The position numbers were made by a program, and so were the translations under genes. Under the pieces are notes generated by a model. That model saw only the letters and a list, made by a program, of their open reading frames with translations, did not search any database and had not been told where the DNA came from. This document shows, one piece after another, positions 17,915 through 27,278 of a stretch of DNA of 64,000 bases. Source of the DNA: Arthrobacter sp. ES3-54 (GTDB taxonomy: Bacteria; Actinomycetota; Actinomycetes; Actinomycetales; Micrococcaceae); NCBI RefSeq assembly GCF_029504395.1, contig NZ_JAQFIF010000009.1, positions 1 through 64,000 on the forward strand. Reading direction: 5' to 3'. The stretch's first letter is position 1. Every line of letters begins with the position of its first letter.

Positions 17915-17924
17915 TTGTATACCG
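17915..17924. promoter_or_regulatory. GTATAC half-operator upstream of prpC
   Basis: TTGTATACCG shares the GTATAC core with the two operators at the prpD/prpE divergent promoter, suggesting binding by the same GntR regulator inside the operon. Confidence 0.4.
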
Positions 17925-17951
17925 GCACGTGCCGGAGGTTCTATGCGGGGC

Positions 17952-18854
17952 TTACTTACCGGGGATCTGGAAATTAAAAACTCCGGTATCGAAACGGTTG
18001 TAAGCCTCGTAATCAACGAGATCGTACAAACGCGCACGGGTCAGCATGCTTCCAACCTGTGCCTCTTGGGTTCCGTCGGCCTTAATCGATTCCAGAGTAC
18101 GCTCCGCAGCGCCCATGGCACTACGGAGCAGCGTCACCGGATAAATCACCATATTGACGCCGACGCCGGCCAGCTCCTCCACGGTGAACAGGGCACTTTG
18201 GCCGAATTCGGTCATGTTGGCCAGGATCGGCACGTCGACGGCGTCGCGGATGGCCTGGAACTCGCTCAGGTCCTTCATCGCCTCGGGGAAGATCGCGTCC
18301 GCACCGGCCTCGACCAGCGCCCGGGCGCGCTCCTGCGTGGCCTGCAGGCCGTCTGTGGCGCGGATGTCGGTCCGGGCCATGATCAGGAAGTTCGGGTCGC
18401 GCCGGGCGTCGGCTGCGGCCCGGATCCGCTTGGTGGCGGTGTCCAGGTCCACCACGTTCTTGCCGTCGAGGTGGCCACAGCGCTTGGGGTTGAACTGGTC
18501 CTCGATGTGGCAGCCGGCCAGGCCGGCGTTCTCGAGCTCTTGGACCGAACGGGCCACGTTCATGGGCTCGCCGAAGCCGGTATCGGCGTCGACGATTGCC
18601 GGCAGGTCGGTCATCCGGGCGATCTGCCCGGCGCGGGTGGCCACCTCGGTGAGGGTGGTCAGACCGATGTCCGGCAGGCCGAGATCGTTGGCGAGGACGG
18701 CACCGGAAATGTACACCCCGGCGAAGCCCTTCTCCTCGATCAGCCGCGCCGATAGCGGGTTGAACGCGCCGGGGAACTGGGCGATGGAGCCGGAGGCGAG
18801 GAGTTCGCGGAAATGTATCCGCTTCTGCTCCGGCGTGACCTTCGAATACAACAT
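17952..18854 (-). CDS. prpB: 2-methylisocitrate lyase
   Basis: 300 residues. It cleaves 2-methylisocitrate to pyruvate and succinate, the final methylcitrate-cycle step. It belongs to the isocitrate lyase/PEP mutase superfamily. The active-site loop is NPKRCGHLDGK, with KRCGH typical of PrpB versus KKCGH of AceA; metal-binding ADTGFGEP and ARTDIRATDG are also present. It overlaps prpD by one base (TAATG), indicating translational coupling. Confidence 0.95.
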   Translation of the reverse strand: MLYSKVTPEQKRIHFRELLASGSIAQFPGAFNPLSARLIEEKGFAGVYISGAVLANDLGLPDIGLTTLTEVATRAGQIARMTDLPAIVDADTGFGEPMNVARSVQELENAGLAGCHIEDQFNPKRCGHLDGKNVVDLDTATKRIRAAADARRDPNFLIMARTDIRATDGLQATQERARALVEAGADAIFPEAMKDLSEFQAIRDAVDVPILANMTEFGQSALFTVEELAGVGVNMVIYPVTLLRSAMGAAERTLESIKADGTQEAQVGSMLTRARLYDLVDYEAYNRFDTGVFNFQIPGK

Positions 18855-20374
18855 TAGAAGAGTCCCTTCGGGGCCGCGGCGAGGTCGATCACGCCGTCGG
18901 CCGCCTGGATGTTCAGCTGGTCCAGCTCGCCGGCGGCGAGCTCGGGGAGCCGGGCAGCAGCGGCGAGGAAGCGCTCGATCTCCTCGTCGGCCACAAGGCC
19001 GGCGGCAAGGGTGCGGAACTTGTTGACGTACTGCTCCCGCGCGAACGGGCGGGCGCCCAGCGGGTGGGCATCGGCCACCGCAATGTCATCGGTGATCACG
19101 GTGCCGTCCTTGAGCGTGATCTCCACAGTGCCGCCGAAGGCCTTCTCGGCAATGTCCAGGGAGTGGTAGCGCCGGGTCCATTCCGGGTCCTCGACCGTGC
19201 TGACCTTGTGCCAGAGTTCCACGGTGTCGGGGCGGGCGGCGCGTTCCGGGGCGTAGGAGTCCACGTGGTGCCAGCTGCCGTCCTGCAGGGCGACGGTGAA
19301 AATGTACGGGATCGAGTGGTCCAGCGTCTCGCGGCTAGCCGTGGGATCGTACTTCTGCGGGTCGTTGGCGCCGGATCCGATCACGTAGTGCGTGTGGTGG
19401 CTGGTCTTGATCAGCACGGAATCGACGTTGGCCGGGTCCGTGACCTCGGGGTGTTCGCCATTGAGCTTGCGGGCGAGGTCGATCCACGCCTGGGCCTGGT
19501 ATTCGGCCGAGTGTTCCTTGGTGTACGTGTCCATGATGGCCCGCTTGGCCTCGCCGGCTTCGGGCAGCGGCACGGTGTAGGAGGCGTCCGGACCGTCCAG
19601 CATCCAGGCGATCACGCCGTCTTCGCCTTCGTAGATCGGCACCGGGGAGGTCTGGCCGCGCATCGCACGGTCCGCGGATTCGACGGCCATCTTGCCGGCG
19701 AATGCGGGGGCGTGGGCTTTCCAGGTGGAGATTTCGCCCTTGCGGGACTGCCGGGTGGCGGTGGTGGTGTGCAGGGCCTGGCCGACGGACTGGAAGATGG
19801 TCTCGACGTCGAGTCCCAGCAGGGTGCCGATGCCGGCGGCGGCGGAGGGGCCGAGGTGCGCCACGTGGTCGATCTTGTGCTTGTGCAGGCAGATGGCCTT
19901 GACCAGGTTGACCTGGATCTCGTAGCCGGTGGCGATGCCGCGGATCAGGTCCTGGCCGCTGGAACCGACGTGCTGGCCGACGGCCAGGATCGGAGGGATG
20001 TTGTCGCCCGGGTGCGAGTAGTCCGCGGCCAGGAAGGTGTCGTGGTAGTCGAGTTCGCGGACCGCGACGCCGTTGGCCCAGGCGGCCCATTCGGGGGAGA
20101 CGCGTTCCTCGATGCCGAAGACCTTGGAGCCCTGGCCGCCGGTGCTGGGGCCGTGGGTGAGGGCCTGGGCCCGGGCAGCGACGATCGGGGCACGGTTCAG
20201 CGACGCGATCGCCACCGAGGCGTTGTCGATGATGCGGTTGATCACCATGTCGGTGACCTCATCGGTGACATCCACGGGATCCGCGGCCACCTTGGCGATC
20301 TTGTAGGCGAGCTGGTCCTCGCGGCCCAGGTTTTCCTCGCTCTTGTAAACGCGGACGTGGTGTTCCTTAACCAT
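18854..20374 (-). CDS. prpD: 2-methylcitrate dehydratase
   Basis: 506 residues. It dehydrates 2-methylcitrate in the methylcitrate cycle. It is a MmgE/PrpD-family protein: [20 protein letters not shown] and the C-terminal [16 protein letters not shown] segment are family hallmarks. The start [12 protein letters not shown] follows a GGGAGCACC site and overlaps the end of the GntR gene by 8 nt, so regulator and pathway form one transcript. A longer upstream frame has Pro-rich shadow composition and was not used. Confidence 0.95.
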   Translation of the reverse strand: MVKEHHVRVYKSEENLGREDQLAYKIAKVAADPVDVTDEVTDMVINRIIDNASVAIASLNRAPIVAARAQALTHGPSTGGQGSKVFGIEERVSPEWAAWANGVAVRELDYHDTFLAADYSHPGDNIPPILAVGQHVGSSGQDLIRGIATGYEIQVNLVKAICLHKHKIDHVAHLGPSAAAGIGTLLGLDVETIFQSVGQALHTTTATRQSRKGEISTWKAHAPAFAGKMAVESADRAMRGQTSPVPIYEGEDGVIAWMLDGPDASYTVPLPEAGEAKRAIMDTYTKEHSAEYQAQAWIDLARKLNGEHPEVTDPANVDSVLIKTSHHTHYVIGSGANDPQKYDPTASRETLDHSIPYIFTVALQDGSWHHVDSYAPERAARPDTVELWHKVSTVEDPEWTRRYHSLDIAEKAFGGTVEITLKDGTVITDDIAVADAHPLGARPFAREQYVNKFRTLAAGLVADEEIERFLAAAARLPELAAGELDQLNIQAADGVIDLAAAPKGLF

Positions 20375-21026
20375 GGTGCTCCCTTTGCTGAGGTGTATGG
20401 GTGGCTTTGACGTGCGAAAGACTGCGGTGCAGGTGAAGCGTGGTGGCGGCCTCGGCCAGCCGCGGGTTGCCGGCGGCGATCGCCTCGGCGATGGCGGCGT
20501 GCTCGGCGGCGGCGGCGGTGAGCCGTGCGGCGTCGTCCGCGGCCAGGCGCCGAACCCGCACGAGGTGGACGCGGAGGCTGCGCATGGCCTGGACGAGGTA
20601 GGCGTTGGAGATTGCGGCGTCAATGGCCGTGTCCAGCCGTCCGACCAGCGCGTAGTAGTCGTGCAGGGCCGGATTCCGCCCGCCGATCAACTCGGGTGCC
20701 TGGAGCAGCTCGCGCCGGAGCTGTTCGAACGTGGCGGGGTCTCCGCGCTCGGCGGCCAGGGCGGCGGCCCTGCCTTCGAGGGTTTCGCGCAGTTCGAACA
20801 GTTCGTCGATGTCGTCCAGGGAAATGTCAGTCACGACGACGCCGCGGCCGCCCGCCGTCGTCGTCAGGCCCTCGGCCGTGAGCCGGCTTAGGGCCTCCCG
20901 CAGCGGGGTGCGGGAGATGCCGAGGCGCTCCGACTGTTCGACTTCCGCGAGCACGGTTCCGGGCAGGAGGCGCCATTCGATGATGTCGTCGCGCAGGGCC
21001 GCATAGGCCTTGTCGCTGGCGCGCAT
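20367..21026 (-). CDS. GntR-family (FadR/FCD) transcriptional regulator of the prp cluster
   Basis: 219 residues. The N-terminal winged helix (about 1-70) contains [20 protein letters not shown]. The C-terminal all-helical FCD ligand domain spans about 80-205. ATG 21026 has AAGGAGG at optimal spacing. First gene of the operon gntR-prpD-prpB-prpC and divergent from prpE. The inducer is likely a cycle intermediate such as methylcitrate or propionyl-CoA (inference). Palindromic TGTATACA sites lie between it and prpE, so autoregulation is likely. Other actinobacteria use a different PrpR type for this job. Confidence 0.88.
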   Translation of the reverse strand: MRASDKAYAALRDDIIEWRLLPGTVLAEVEQSERLGISRTPLREALSRLTAEGLTTTAGGRGVVVTDISLDDIDELFELRETLEGRAAALAAERGDPATFEQLRRELLQAPELIGGRNPALHDYYALVGRLDTAIDAAISNAYLVQAMRSLRVHLVRVRRLAADDAARLTAAAAEHAAIAEAIAAGNPRLAEAATTLHLHRSLSHVKATHTPQQREHHG

Positions 21027-21070
21027 CCTGCCTCCTTCGGTGGTGGCTCTGTAACGGTGGAACATCAACA

Positions 21071-21080
21071 GTGTATACAC
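21071..21080. promoter_or_regulatory. operator 1, palindrome GTGTATACAC
   Basis: A perfect 10-bp palindrome lies 45 nt upstream of the GntR start. It fits the nGTATACn operator type of FCD-subfamily GntR proteins. Its centre is 63 bp from operator 2. Confidence 0.6.
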
Positions 21081-21133
21081 GCACGGCTGATTTGCCCAGC
21101 AATTTGGGTCAACGGTGCTGAAAAGGATGAGCT

Positions 21134-21143
21134 GTGTATACAG
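21134..21143. promoter_or_regulatory. operator 2, TGTATACA core upstream of prpE
   Basis: GTGTATACAG shares the 8-bp TGTATACA palindrome with operator 1 on the prpE side of the divergent promoter. Confidence 0.6.
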
Positions 21144-21215
21144 AACCCCTTGTAACGCCGCCTCGCCCCGGTTTACGATGGGCTGCATCACAACGTCGTG
21201 GACAGGATGTACGTC

Positions 21216-23138
21216 ATGGTCACCAAGAGCTACCAGGCCGCCTACGACCGGAGCCTGGATCATCCCGCAGAGTTCTGGCTGGAGGCCGCGGACGGGATCT
21301 CCTGGCAGACGCCACCGCGTCAGGCCCTCGATTCCGGCCGTGCACCGCTCTACGACTGGTTTCCGGACGGTGTCCTGAACACGTCCTATAACGCCCTAGA
21401 CCGGCACATCGCCCAGGGCAGGGGTGCGCAGGACGCCCTGGTCTACGACTCCGCGATGTTGGGCACGCAGCAGAGCTACACGTATGCGGAACTGACGGAC
21501 CTCGTGGCCCGGTTCGCCGGGGTCCTGCGCCGCAGCGGTGTTGGTAAGGGCGACCGGGTGGTGATTTACATGCCGATGATCCCCGAGGCCGTGATCGCGA
21601 TGCTGGCCACCGCACGGCTCGGCGCCGTGCACTCGGTGGTCTTTGGCGGGTTCGCCCCCAAGGAGCTCGCCGCCCGGATCCGCGACGCCGCCCCCGCCGC
21701 GGTGGTGACGGCGTCCGGCGGAATCGAGCCATCGCGCCGGATTGAATACCTGCCCGCCGTCGCCGAGGCCCTGGGCATCGCCGGGGCCCCGGACACCCCA
21801 GTGCTGGTCAAGGCCAGGGAAGGCTTCGCCTCCACTGTGGCCTCCATGGCGGCGTCCATGACGGCCGAACAGCCCGGATGGCTCGACTGGGACGCCGAGA
21901 TGGCCTCCGCAGAGCCGGCGGCGCCGGTGGATGTCACGGCCACGGATCCGCTGTACATCCTCTACACCTCCGGCACCACCGGGGCTCCGAAGGGCGTGGT
22001 GCGGGACAACGGCGGCCATGCCGTGGCCCTGAAGTGGACCATGGAAAACATCTACGACGTCGGCCCCGGGGACGTCATGTGGACCGCCTCGGACGTCGGC
22101 TGGGTGGTGGGCCACTCCTACATTGTGTACGGGCCGCTGCTGGCCGGCGCCACCACGGTGCTGTACGAAGGCAAGCCGGTGGGGACGCCCGACGCCGGCG
22201 CGTTCTGGCGGGTCATCCAGGACCACAAGGTCAACGTGCTGTTCACCGCGCCCACGGCGCTGCGCGCCATCCGGAAAGCCGACCCCGAGGGCCAGCTCCT
22301 GGACAAGTACGACATTTCCAGCCTGCGGACCCTGTTCGCGGCCGGCGAGCGGCTGGACACCGACACCTTCCACTGGGCCTCCCGGGTCCTCAGCGTTCCG
22401 GTGGTCGATCACTGGTGGCAGACGGAGACGGGCTGGGCCATCTGCGCCAACCCCCGCGGCCTTCACGGGCTGCCGATCAAGGCCGGCTCGCCGAGCGTCC
22501 CGATGCCCGGCTTCCGGCTCAACATCGTCGACGGCGCGGGCGGGGACGTCGAGGCCGGCACGGAAGGCAACATCGTCCTGGGCCTGCCCCTGCCGCCCGG
22601 CACCCTGACCACGCTTTGGCGCAACGACGAACGCTACATTTCCTCCTACCTGCAGGCGTTCGAGGGCTACTACGCCACGGGCGACTCCGGCTACCGGGAC
22701 GGGGACGGCTATGTCTTTGTCATGGGCCGCACCGACGACATCATCAACGTCGCCGGACACCGGCTCTCTACCGGCGCCATGGAACAAGTGATCGGCCAGC
22801 ACCCGGCGGTCGCCGAATGCGCGGTGATCGGCCTCGCCGATTCCCTCAAGGGCCAGCGTCCCAGCGGCTACGTGGTCCTCAAGTCCGGGGTGGACGTTGC
22901 GGAGGACGTTCTGGCTAAGGACCTGATTGCCCTGGTCCGGCGCGACATCGGGGCCGTGGCGGACTTCAAGCACGTCACCGTGGTGGAGGCGCTGCCCAAG
23001 ACCCGGTCCGGAAAGATCCTGCGCAAGACCATGCGCCAGATCGCCGACGGCGAGACCTACGTGGTGCCGTCCACAATCGAGGACGCCGGCGTGATCGACC
23101 GGCTGCTCGAAACCCTGCGTCCCGAAAATCCGGAGTGA
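21216..23138 (+). CDS. prpE: propionyl-CoA synthetase (acyl-CoA synthetase)
   Basis: 640 residues. It activates propionate with ATP and CoA. Adenylation motifs are YTSGTTGAPKGVVRDNGG, QTETGWAICAN and YYATGDSGYRDGDGY, and the C-terminal TRSGKILRKTMR carries the catalytic Lys that is acetylated in related enzymes. VVRDNGGHAVALKW is more PrpE/ACSS3-like than Acs-like. The ATG at 21216 was chosen for AGGA 7 nt upstream; GTG 21198 and ATG 21207 are possible. Divergence from the prp operon supports propionate as substrate. Confidence 0.88.
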   Translation: MVTKSYQAAYDRSLDHPAEFWLEAADGISWQTPPRQALDSGRAPLYDWFPDGVLNTSYNALDRHIAQGRGAQDALVYDSAMLGTQQSYTYAELTDLVARFAGVLRRSGVGKGDRVVIYMPMIPEAVIAMLATARLGAVHSVVFGGFAPKELAARIRDAAPAAVVTASGGIEPSRRIEYLPAVAEALGIAGAPDTPVLVKAREGFASTVASMAASMTAEQPGWLDWDAEMASAEPAAPVDVTATDPLYILYTSGTTGAPKGVVRDNGGHAVALKWTMENIYDVGPGDVMWTASDVGWVVGHSYIVYGPLLAGATTVLYEGKPVGTPDAGAFWRVIQDHKVNVLFTAPTALRAIRKADPEGQLLDKYDISSLRTLFAAGERLDTDTFHWASRVLSVPVVDHWWQTETGWAICANPRGLHGLPIKAGSPSVPMPGFRLNIVDGAGGDVEAGTEGNIVLGLPLPPGTLTTLWRNDERYISSYLQAFEGYYATGDSGYRDGDGYVFVMGRTDDIINVAGHRLSTGAMEQVIGQHPAVAECAVIGLADSLKGQRPSGYVVLKSGVDVAEDVLAKDLIALVRRDIGAVADFKHVTVVEALPKTRSGKILRKTMRQIADGETYVVPSTIEDAGVIDRLLETLRPENPE

Positions 23139-23168
23139 CCGGCAGCCAAAGTCGCCCCAGCCCCTCGT

Positions 23169-23225
23169 CGAGATGACACTTGGCGGCAGTGTTTCCGGGA
23201 ATCATTGCCGTCAAGTGTCGTTTCG
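23169..23225. terminator. imperfect 23-bp inverted repeat between convergent genes
   Basis: Arms 23169-23191 and 23203-23225 pair at 19 of 23 positions around an 11-nt loop. It lies between prpE and the convergent response regulator, so it probably terminates both; it may instead be a dispersed palindromic element. Confidence 0.6.
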
Positions 23226-23250
23226 ATGACAGGAACCGCGGCGGCGCCGA

Positions 23251-23970
23251 CTACGGCCGCGGCCGGTTCCAGCGGTATTCGTTCTCCGGCCGGCCGGGGG
23301 CGCCGTAGCGTGCTGCGCGGGAGACCGTTCCGGCGTCGGCGAGGTATTCGAGGTAGCGCCGGGCGGTGACCCGGGACATGCCGAGCGCCTCCATGACCTC
23401 GCTGGCCGAGACCGCCCCGTCCTGCGCTTTGATGTAGTCCTGGACGGATTCCAGCGTGGACACGGCCAGGCCCTTGGGCAGCGACACTTCGGAGGGGGCG
23501 CGGAGGCTGGCGAAGGCCTGGTCCACATCGCTTTGGGACGCACGGGCCCCGGCCACTCCAGTTAGGGGCGATGCCAGCTGCTCGCGGAACTGACGGTAGC
23601 TGGCGAGTTTGTCCGCAAACGTTGCGTAGGTGAACGGCTTGATCAGGTACTGGACCACGCCGGTGGCCACCGCACTGCGGACGATATTCAGTTCCCGCAC
23701 GGCGGTGATCGCGATGATGTCCGCGAAGAGTCCGGCCGCCCGCATCCGGCGTGCGATGTCCAGCCCGTGCAGGTCCGGGAGGTTCATGTCCAGCAGTACC
23801 AGCTCCACCGGGTTGCCCGCTGCCGCGAAGTCCGTGAGCAGCCGCAGGGCGGACTGCCCGTCCGGCGCGGAACCCGCCAGGGTGAAACCATCCAGCCTTT
23901 CAATGTAGGCGGCGTGCGCCGCGGCAGCGATGGGCTCGTCTTCGACGACAAGCACCCGGATGTCGCTCAT
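23251..23970 (-). CDS. dctR: response regulator, CitB/DctR family
   Basis: 239 residues. The receiver domain (1-125) has acidic pocket E10/D11, phospho-acceptor D61 in LVLLDMNLPD and Lys in YLIKPF. The C-terminal half carries a helix-turn-helix (VSASEVMEALGMSRVTARRY) typical of regulators paired with citrate or C4-dicarboxylate sensors. It starts inside the end of the kinase gene (ATGA overlap). The neighbouring dctA suggests it activates dicarboxylate uptake; the symbol is by analogy. Confidence 0.88.
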   Translation of the reverse strand: MSDIRVLVVEDEPIAAAAHAAYIERLDGFTLAGSAPDGQSALRLLTDFAAAGNPVELVLLDMNLPDLHGLDIARRMRAAGLFADIIAITAVRELNIVRSAVATGVVQYLIKPFTYATFADKLASYRQFREQLASPLTGVAGARASQSDVDQAFASLRAPSEVSLPKGLAVSTLESVQDYIKAQDGAVSASEVMEALGMSRVTARRYLEYLADAGTVSRAARYGAPGRPENEYRWNRPRP

Positions 23971-25673
23971 GGCTGTTCCTCTGTTGTGACCGGCAGTGTT
24001 GTGAACGGCAGGGTGACGCGGAACAGTGCTCCGGCCGGGCTGGTGATTGTCATGGTACCGCCCAGTCGCTGCACGGCCTGGCGGACCAGGGCCAGGCCAA
24101 GGCCCCGGCCGAACGGACCCGCTGTCTTGGTGCTGAAGCCGTGACGGAAGATGTCCTCCACCGCCGAAGGGTCGATTCCGGGGCCGCTGTCCTCCACCGT
24201 GATCTCGAGGGCGGCTCCGGTGGTCTCGACGGACAGCTCCACGAGCCGGGGCGCCGGCGCCTCGGCCGCGGCGTCGATGGCGTTGTCCAACAGGTTTCCA
24301 AGGATGGCCACGAGGTCCTGCACGGCCAGTCCGGTCGCGGCCGTGGAGCCGCCGGCGCTGAGGGTCAGTTCGACGCCGCGCTCGTGCGCCTCGGCGGCCT
24401 TGCCCATGATCAGGGCGCCGAGCACCGGCTCCTCGATGGAGCTCACAATGTCATCCGTCAGACTCTGGCTGAGTTCCAGATCCTTCGTGGCGAAGTCCAG
24501 CGCCTCGTGGGTACGCCCCAGTTCCATGAGCGAGACGATCGTGTGGAGCCGGTTGGCATGTTCATGGGTCTGGGCCCGCAGCGCGTCGGAGAGGGTGTGC
24601 ATGGTTTCCAGTTCGCTGCCCAGTGATTCGATTTCGGTGCGGTCACGGATGGTGGCCACAGTGCCGTAGACAGGAGTGCCGTGGACGGGAGCGCCGGAAG
24701 CCGCTCCCCGCTGACGCGCTCCGGCAGATTCGGGTCCCACCGCCGGGCCCTGGTTGACCACGAGGATCCGGGAACCGGTCAGGTGGATCTCATCGAGCGC
24801 GGTCCGCCCCGATCCGAAGAGTTCTTTGAGGCTGGGTGCCAGCGGTAACTCCGCGAGGGAGGGCGCCGTCTGGCGCCCGCTGCCAGCGGCGCCGGCAGCT
24901 TCCGCGCCGGTAACGGCGTCGGAGTCCTGCTTCGGCAGACCCAGCAGTTCTGCGGCCTGGTCGTTATACATCACCACTTTGCCCTTGGGGTCGATGAGGA
25001 TCACGCCCTCACGCACCGAGTGAAGTACCGATTCGTAGTACGCGAAGAGCTGGCCCAGCTGCTCCGGTCCCCAGCCGCGGGTCACCCGGCGCAGGTACCG
25101 GCCCAGGAGCCAGGATGCCGCCGCGCCGCCGGCCAGCAGCGCCAGGGCGATGGCCAGCAGCGCCGGCAGCCTGCTCGAGACGGCCACGTCCACCGTCCGG
25201 ACCGTGACGCCCGCGGCCACAAGCGCCCGGACCTTGCCGGCGGCATCCTTGACCGGGGCGATGGTGCGCACCGAGGGGCCGAGGGTTCCTGCCGTGACCT
25301 CCGTGAATACCTGGCCGTTGAGGGCCGCGTCGATGGAACCGATATACGGTTTGCCCAGTTCCTCATCCCGTGGATGGGTCCACCGCGTGCGGTCCGGGGC
25401 CATGATCGTGACGAAATCCGCGTCGGCATCCTTGATGATCTTCAGGGCATACGGCTGGAGCAGGGCCGTGGGATCGGCGGCGCTCGCCGCCTGCAGGACG
25501 AAGGGAGCGTCGGCCACCGTCGTGGCGATGCCGGCCATCCGGCGGCCGCCCTCCTCGTAGGCGTGATCGCGGGTGTCGACGAAGGTGGCCGTGCCGACGA
25601 TGGCCGTCAGGGCCACCACGAACAGCAGTTGGGCCACAAACAGCCTGCGGGCGATGCTCCAGCGCTGGATCAT
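23967..25673 (-). CDS. dctS: sensor histidine kinase, DcuS/CitA type
   Basis: 568 residues. One membrane helix (about 7-29), an extracytoplasmic PAS/CACHE sensor (about 33-165), a second helix (about 170-192), a cytoplasmic PAS (about 215-330, with an Ala/Gly insert), then a SpoOB-like dimer helix with the acceptor His in QTHEHANRLHTI and a HATPase domain (NLLDNAIDAA, DSGPGI, GRGLGLALV). The start MIQRWSIARR has GGAAGG upstream. It probably senses external C4-dicarboxylates or citrate, divergent from dctA. Confidence 0.9.
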   Translation of the reverse strand: MIQRWSIARRLFVAQLLFVVALTAIVGTATFVDTRDHAYEEGGRRMAGIATTVADAPFVLQAASAADPTALLQPYALKIIKDADADFVTIMAPDRTRWTHPRDEELGKPYIGSIDAALNGQVFTEVTAGTLGPSVRTIAPVKDAAGKVRALVAAGVTVRTVDVAVSSRLPALLAIALALLAGGAAASWLLGRYLRRVTRGWGPEQLGQLFAYYESVLHSVREGVILIDPKGKVVMYNDQAAELLGLPKQDSDAVTGAEAAGAAGSGRQTAPSLAELPLAPSLKELFGSGRTALDEIHLTGSRILVVNQGPAVGPESAGARQRGAASGAPVHGTPVYGTVATIRDRTEIESLGSELETMHTLSDALRAQTHEHANRLHTIVSLMELGRTHEALDFATKDLELSQSLTDDIVSSIEEPVLGALIMGKAAEAHERGVELTLSAGGSTAATGLAVQDLVAILGNLLDNAIDAAAEAPAPRLVELSVETTGAALEITVEDSGPGIDPSAVEDIFRHGFSTKTAGPFGRGLGLALVRQAVQRLGGTMTITSPAGALFRVTLPFTTLPVTTEEQP

Positions 25674-25718
25674 CAACACCTTCCATGACCAATATGAACG
25701 CAATAGTGATGCGCGTCA

Positions 25719-25738
25719 CCCCGTCATCAATGATGGGG
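25719..25738. promoter_or_regulatory. candidate operator upstream of dctA
   Basis: The imperfect palindrome CCCCGTCATCAATGATGGGG lies in the kinase-dctA divergent region, about 75 nt before dctA. It is a plausible response-regulator site; no binding evidence. Confidence 0.3.
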
Positions 25739-25811
25739 ATACACACAAGAACGGACGTGAGCGGACCACAGACTGGACCGCACCAAGTCCAGCCTATCCA
25801 AGGAGAACACC

Positions 25812-27170
25812 ATGGCCTCTCAACGAGGAGAGTTGGCAGCACCAGCCGCAACGCCGGCCAAGAAACGCAAGGGACTGGACAAGTCCCACTACCTCTACAT
25901 GGCAGTCATCGTCGCCGTGATTGCAGGTGCCGTTATCGGCCTGATGTTCCCCGAGGTCGGCAAGTCCCTCAAACCGCTGGGCGACGGATTCATTAAACTC
26001 ATCAAGATGATGATCGCGCCCGTGATCTTCTGCACGATCGTGCTGGGCATCGGCTCCATCGCCAAGGCCGCCACGGTCGGCAAGGTCGGCGGCCTGGCGC
26101 TCGGCTACTTCGTCGTCATGTCCACCTTCGCCCTGGCGATCGGTCTCGTGGTGGGCAACCTGATCCACCCGGGCGAGGGCCTCAAGCTCGCGCCCTACGA
26201 TCCGAACAAGAAGGCGGCGGTCGACAGCACCGTTGACTTCCTGCTTGGCATCATCCCGGGCGACATTCCCGTGCTGCCGACTCTCCTCGCCGCGATCCTG
26301 GTCGGCTTCGCCCTTCAGAAGATGGGCCCGCAGGGGGCCCCGATCCTCAAGGCCGTGGGCTACGGACAGGCCCTGGTGTTCCGCATCCTCATCATGATCA
26401 TGTGGCTGGCCCCCGTCGGAGCCTTCGGTGCGATCGCCGCCGTCGTCGGTGCCACCGGCTTCCAGGCCATCATCAGCATGGCGACCCTGATGGGCGCCTT
26501 CTATATCACCTGCGCCCTGTTCATCGTCGTGATCCTCGGCGGCCTGCTCAAGGTGGTCGCCGGCGTCAGCATCTTCAAGCTTATGAAGTACCTCGGCCGC
26601 GAATACCTGCTGATCTTCTCCACGTCTTCCTCCGAAGCCGCGCTGCCCCGCCTGATCGCGAAGATGGAACACCTCGGCGTGTCCAAGCCGGTCGTCGGCG
26701 TCACGGTCCCCACCGGCTACTCCTTCAACCTGGACGGCACCGCCATCTACCTGACCATGGCCGCGCTCTTCGTCGCCAACGCCATGGGCACGCCGCTGGA
26801 CCTTGGCGCCCAGGTTTCCCTGCTGGTCTTCATGATCATCGCCTCCAAGGGTGCCGCCGGCGTTACCGGCGCCGGCCTGGCCACGCTGGCCGCCGGACTC
26901 CAGGCGCATGCACCTCAGCTGCTGGGCGGCGTGGGCATGATCGTCGGCATCGACCGGTTCATGTCCGAGGCTCGCGCCCTGACCAACTTCACCGGCAACG
27001 CCGTCGCCACGGTGCTGATCGGCACCTGGGTCAAGGAGATCGACGGCGGACGCGTGGACCGTGTCCTCGCCGGTGCCGAGCCGTTCGACGAAGAGACCAT
27101 GCTCGCCGGCCACACCGGTGTGCAGGACGCCGTCGAAGAACCGGCGCAGCCGGTCCTGGCGCACGCCTGA
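25812..27170 (+). CDS. dctA: C4-dicarboxylate/cation symporter DctA
   Basis: 452 residues. It imports succinate, fumarate and malate with H+ or Na+. It belongs to the DAACS/SLC1 fold with multiple membrane helices from residue about 30. Signature stretches are FSTSSSEAALPRLI (hairpin HP1), PTGYSFNLDGTAIY (helix 7, NxD) and SKGAAGVTGAG (HP2). AAGGAG lies 6 nt before the ATG. Transcription is probably controlled by the divergent two-component system. An efficient terminator follows. Confidence 0.94.
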   Translation: MASQRGELAAPAATPAKKRKGLDKSHYLYMAVIVAVIAGAVIGLMFPEVGKSLKPLGDGFIKLIKMMIAPVIFCTIVLGIGSIAKAATVGKVGGLALGYFVVMSTFALAIGLVVGNLIHPGEGLKLAPYDPNKKAAVDSTVDFLLGIIPGDIPVLPTLLAAILVGFALQKMGPQGAPILKAVGYGQALVFRILIMIMWLAPVGAFGAIAAVVGATGFQAIISMATLMGAFYITCALFIVVILGGLLKVVAGVSIFKLMKYLGREYLLIFSTSSSEAALPRLIAKMEHLGVSKPVVGVTVPTGYSFNLDGTAIYLTMAALFVANAMGTPLDLGAQVSLLVFMIIASKGAAGVTGAGLATLAAGLQAHAPQLLGGVGMIVGIDRFMSEARALTNFTGNAVATVLIGTWVKEIDGGRVDRVLAGAEPFDEETMLAGHTGVQDAVEEPAQPVLAHA

Positions 27171-27233
27171 ACCCCACACCCGAGCCCGAGCTCCGGCCCT
27201 AGCCGGACCGGACTCACCCCCGCCAGATGACAC

Positions 27234-27270
27234 CCGAAGCGCCCGGCAGCTCAGCTGCCGGGCGCTTCGG
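27234..27270 (+). terminator. terminator after dctA
   Basis: A 16-bp perfect stem (27234-27249 with 27255-27270) with a 5-nt loop lies between dctA and the convergent ABC ATPase gene, so it may act on both strands. Confidence 0.9.
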
Positions 27271-27278
27271 CGTTCGGT

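Noticed and set aside
19064..20410. 448-codon frame opposite prpD
   Set aside because: Val/Gly/Asp shadow composition with no motif; prpD is full length and well conserved.
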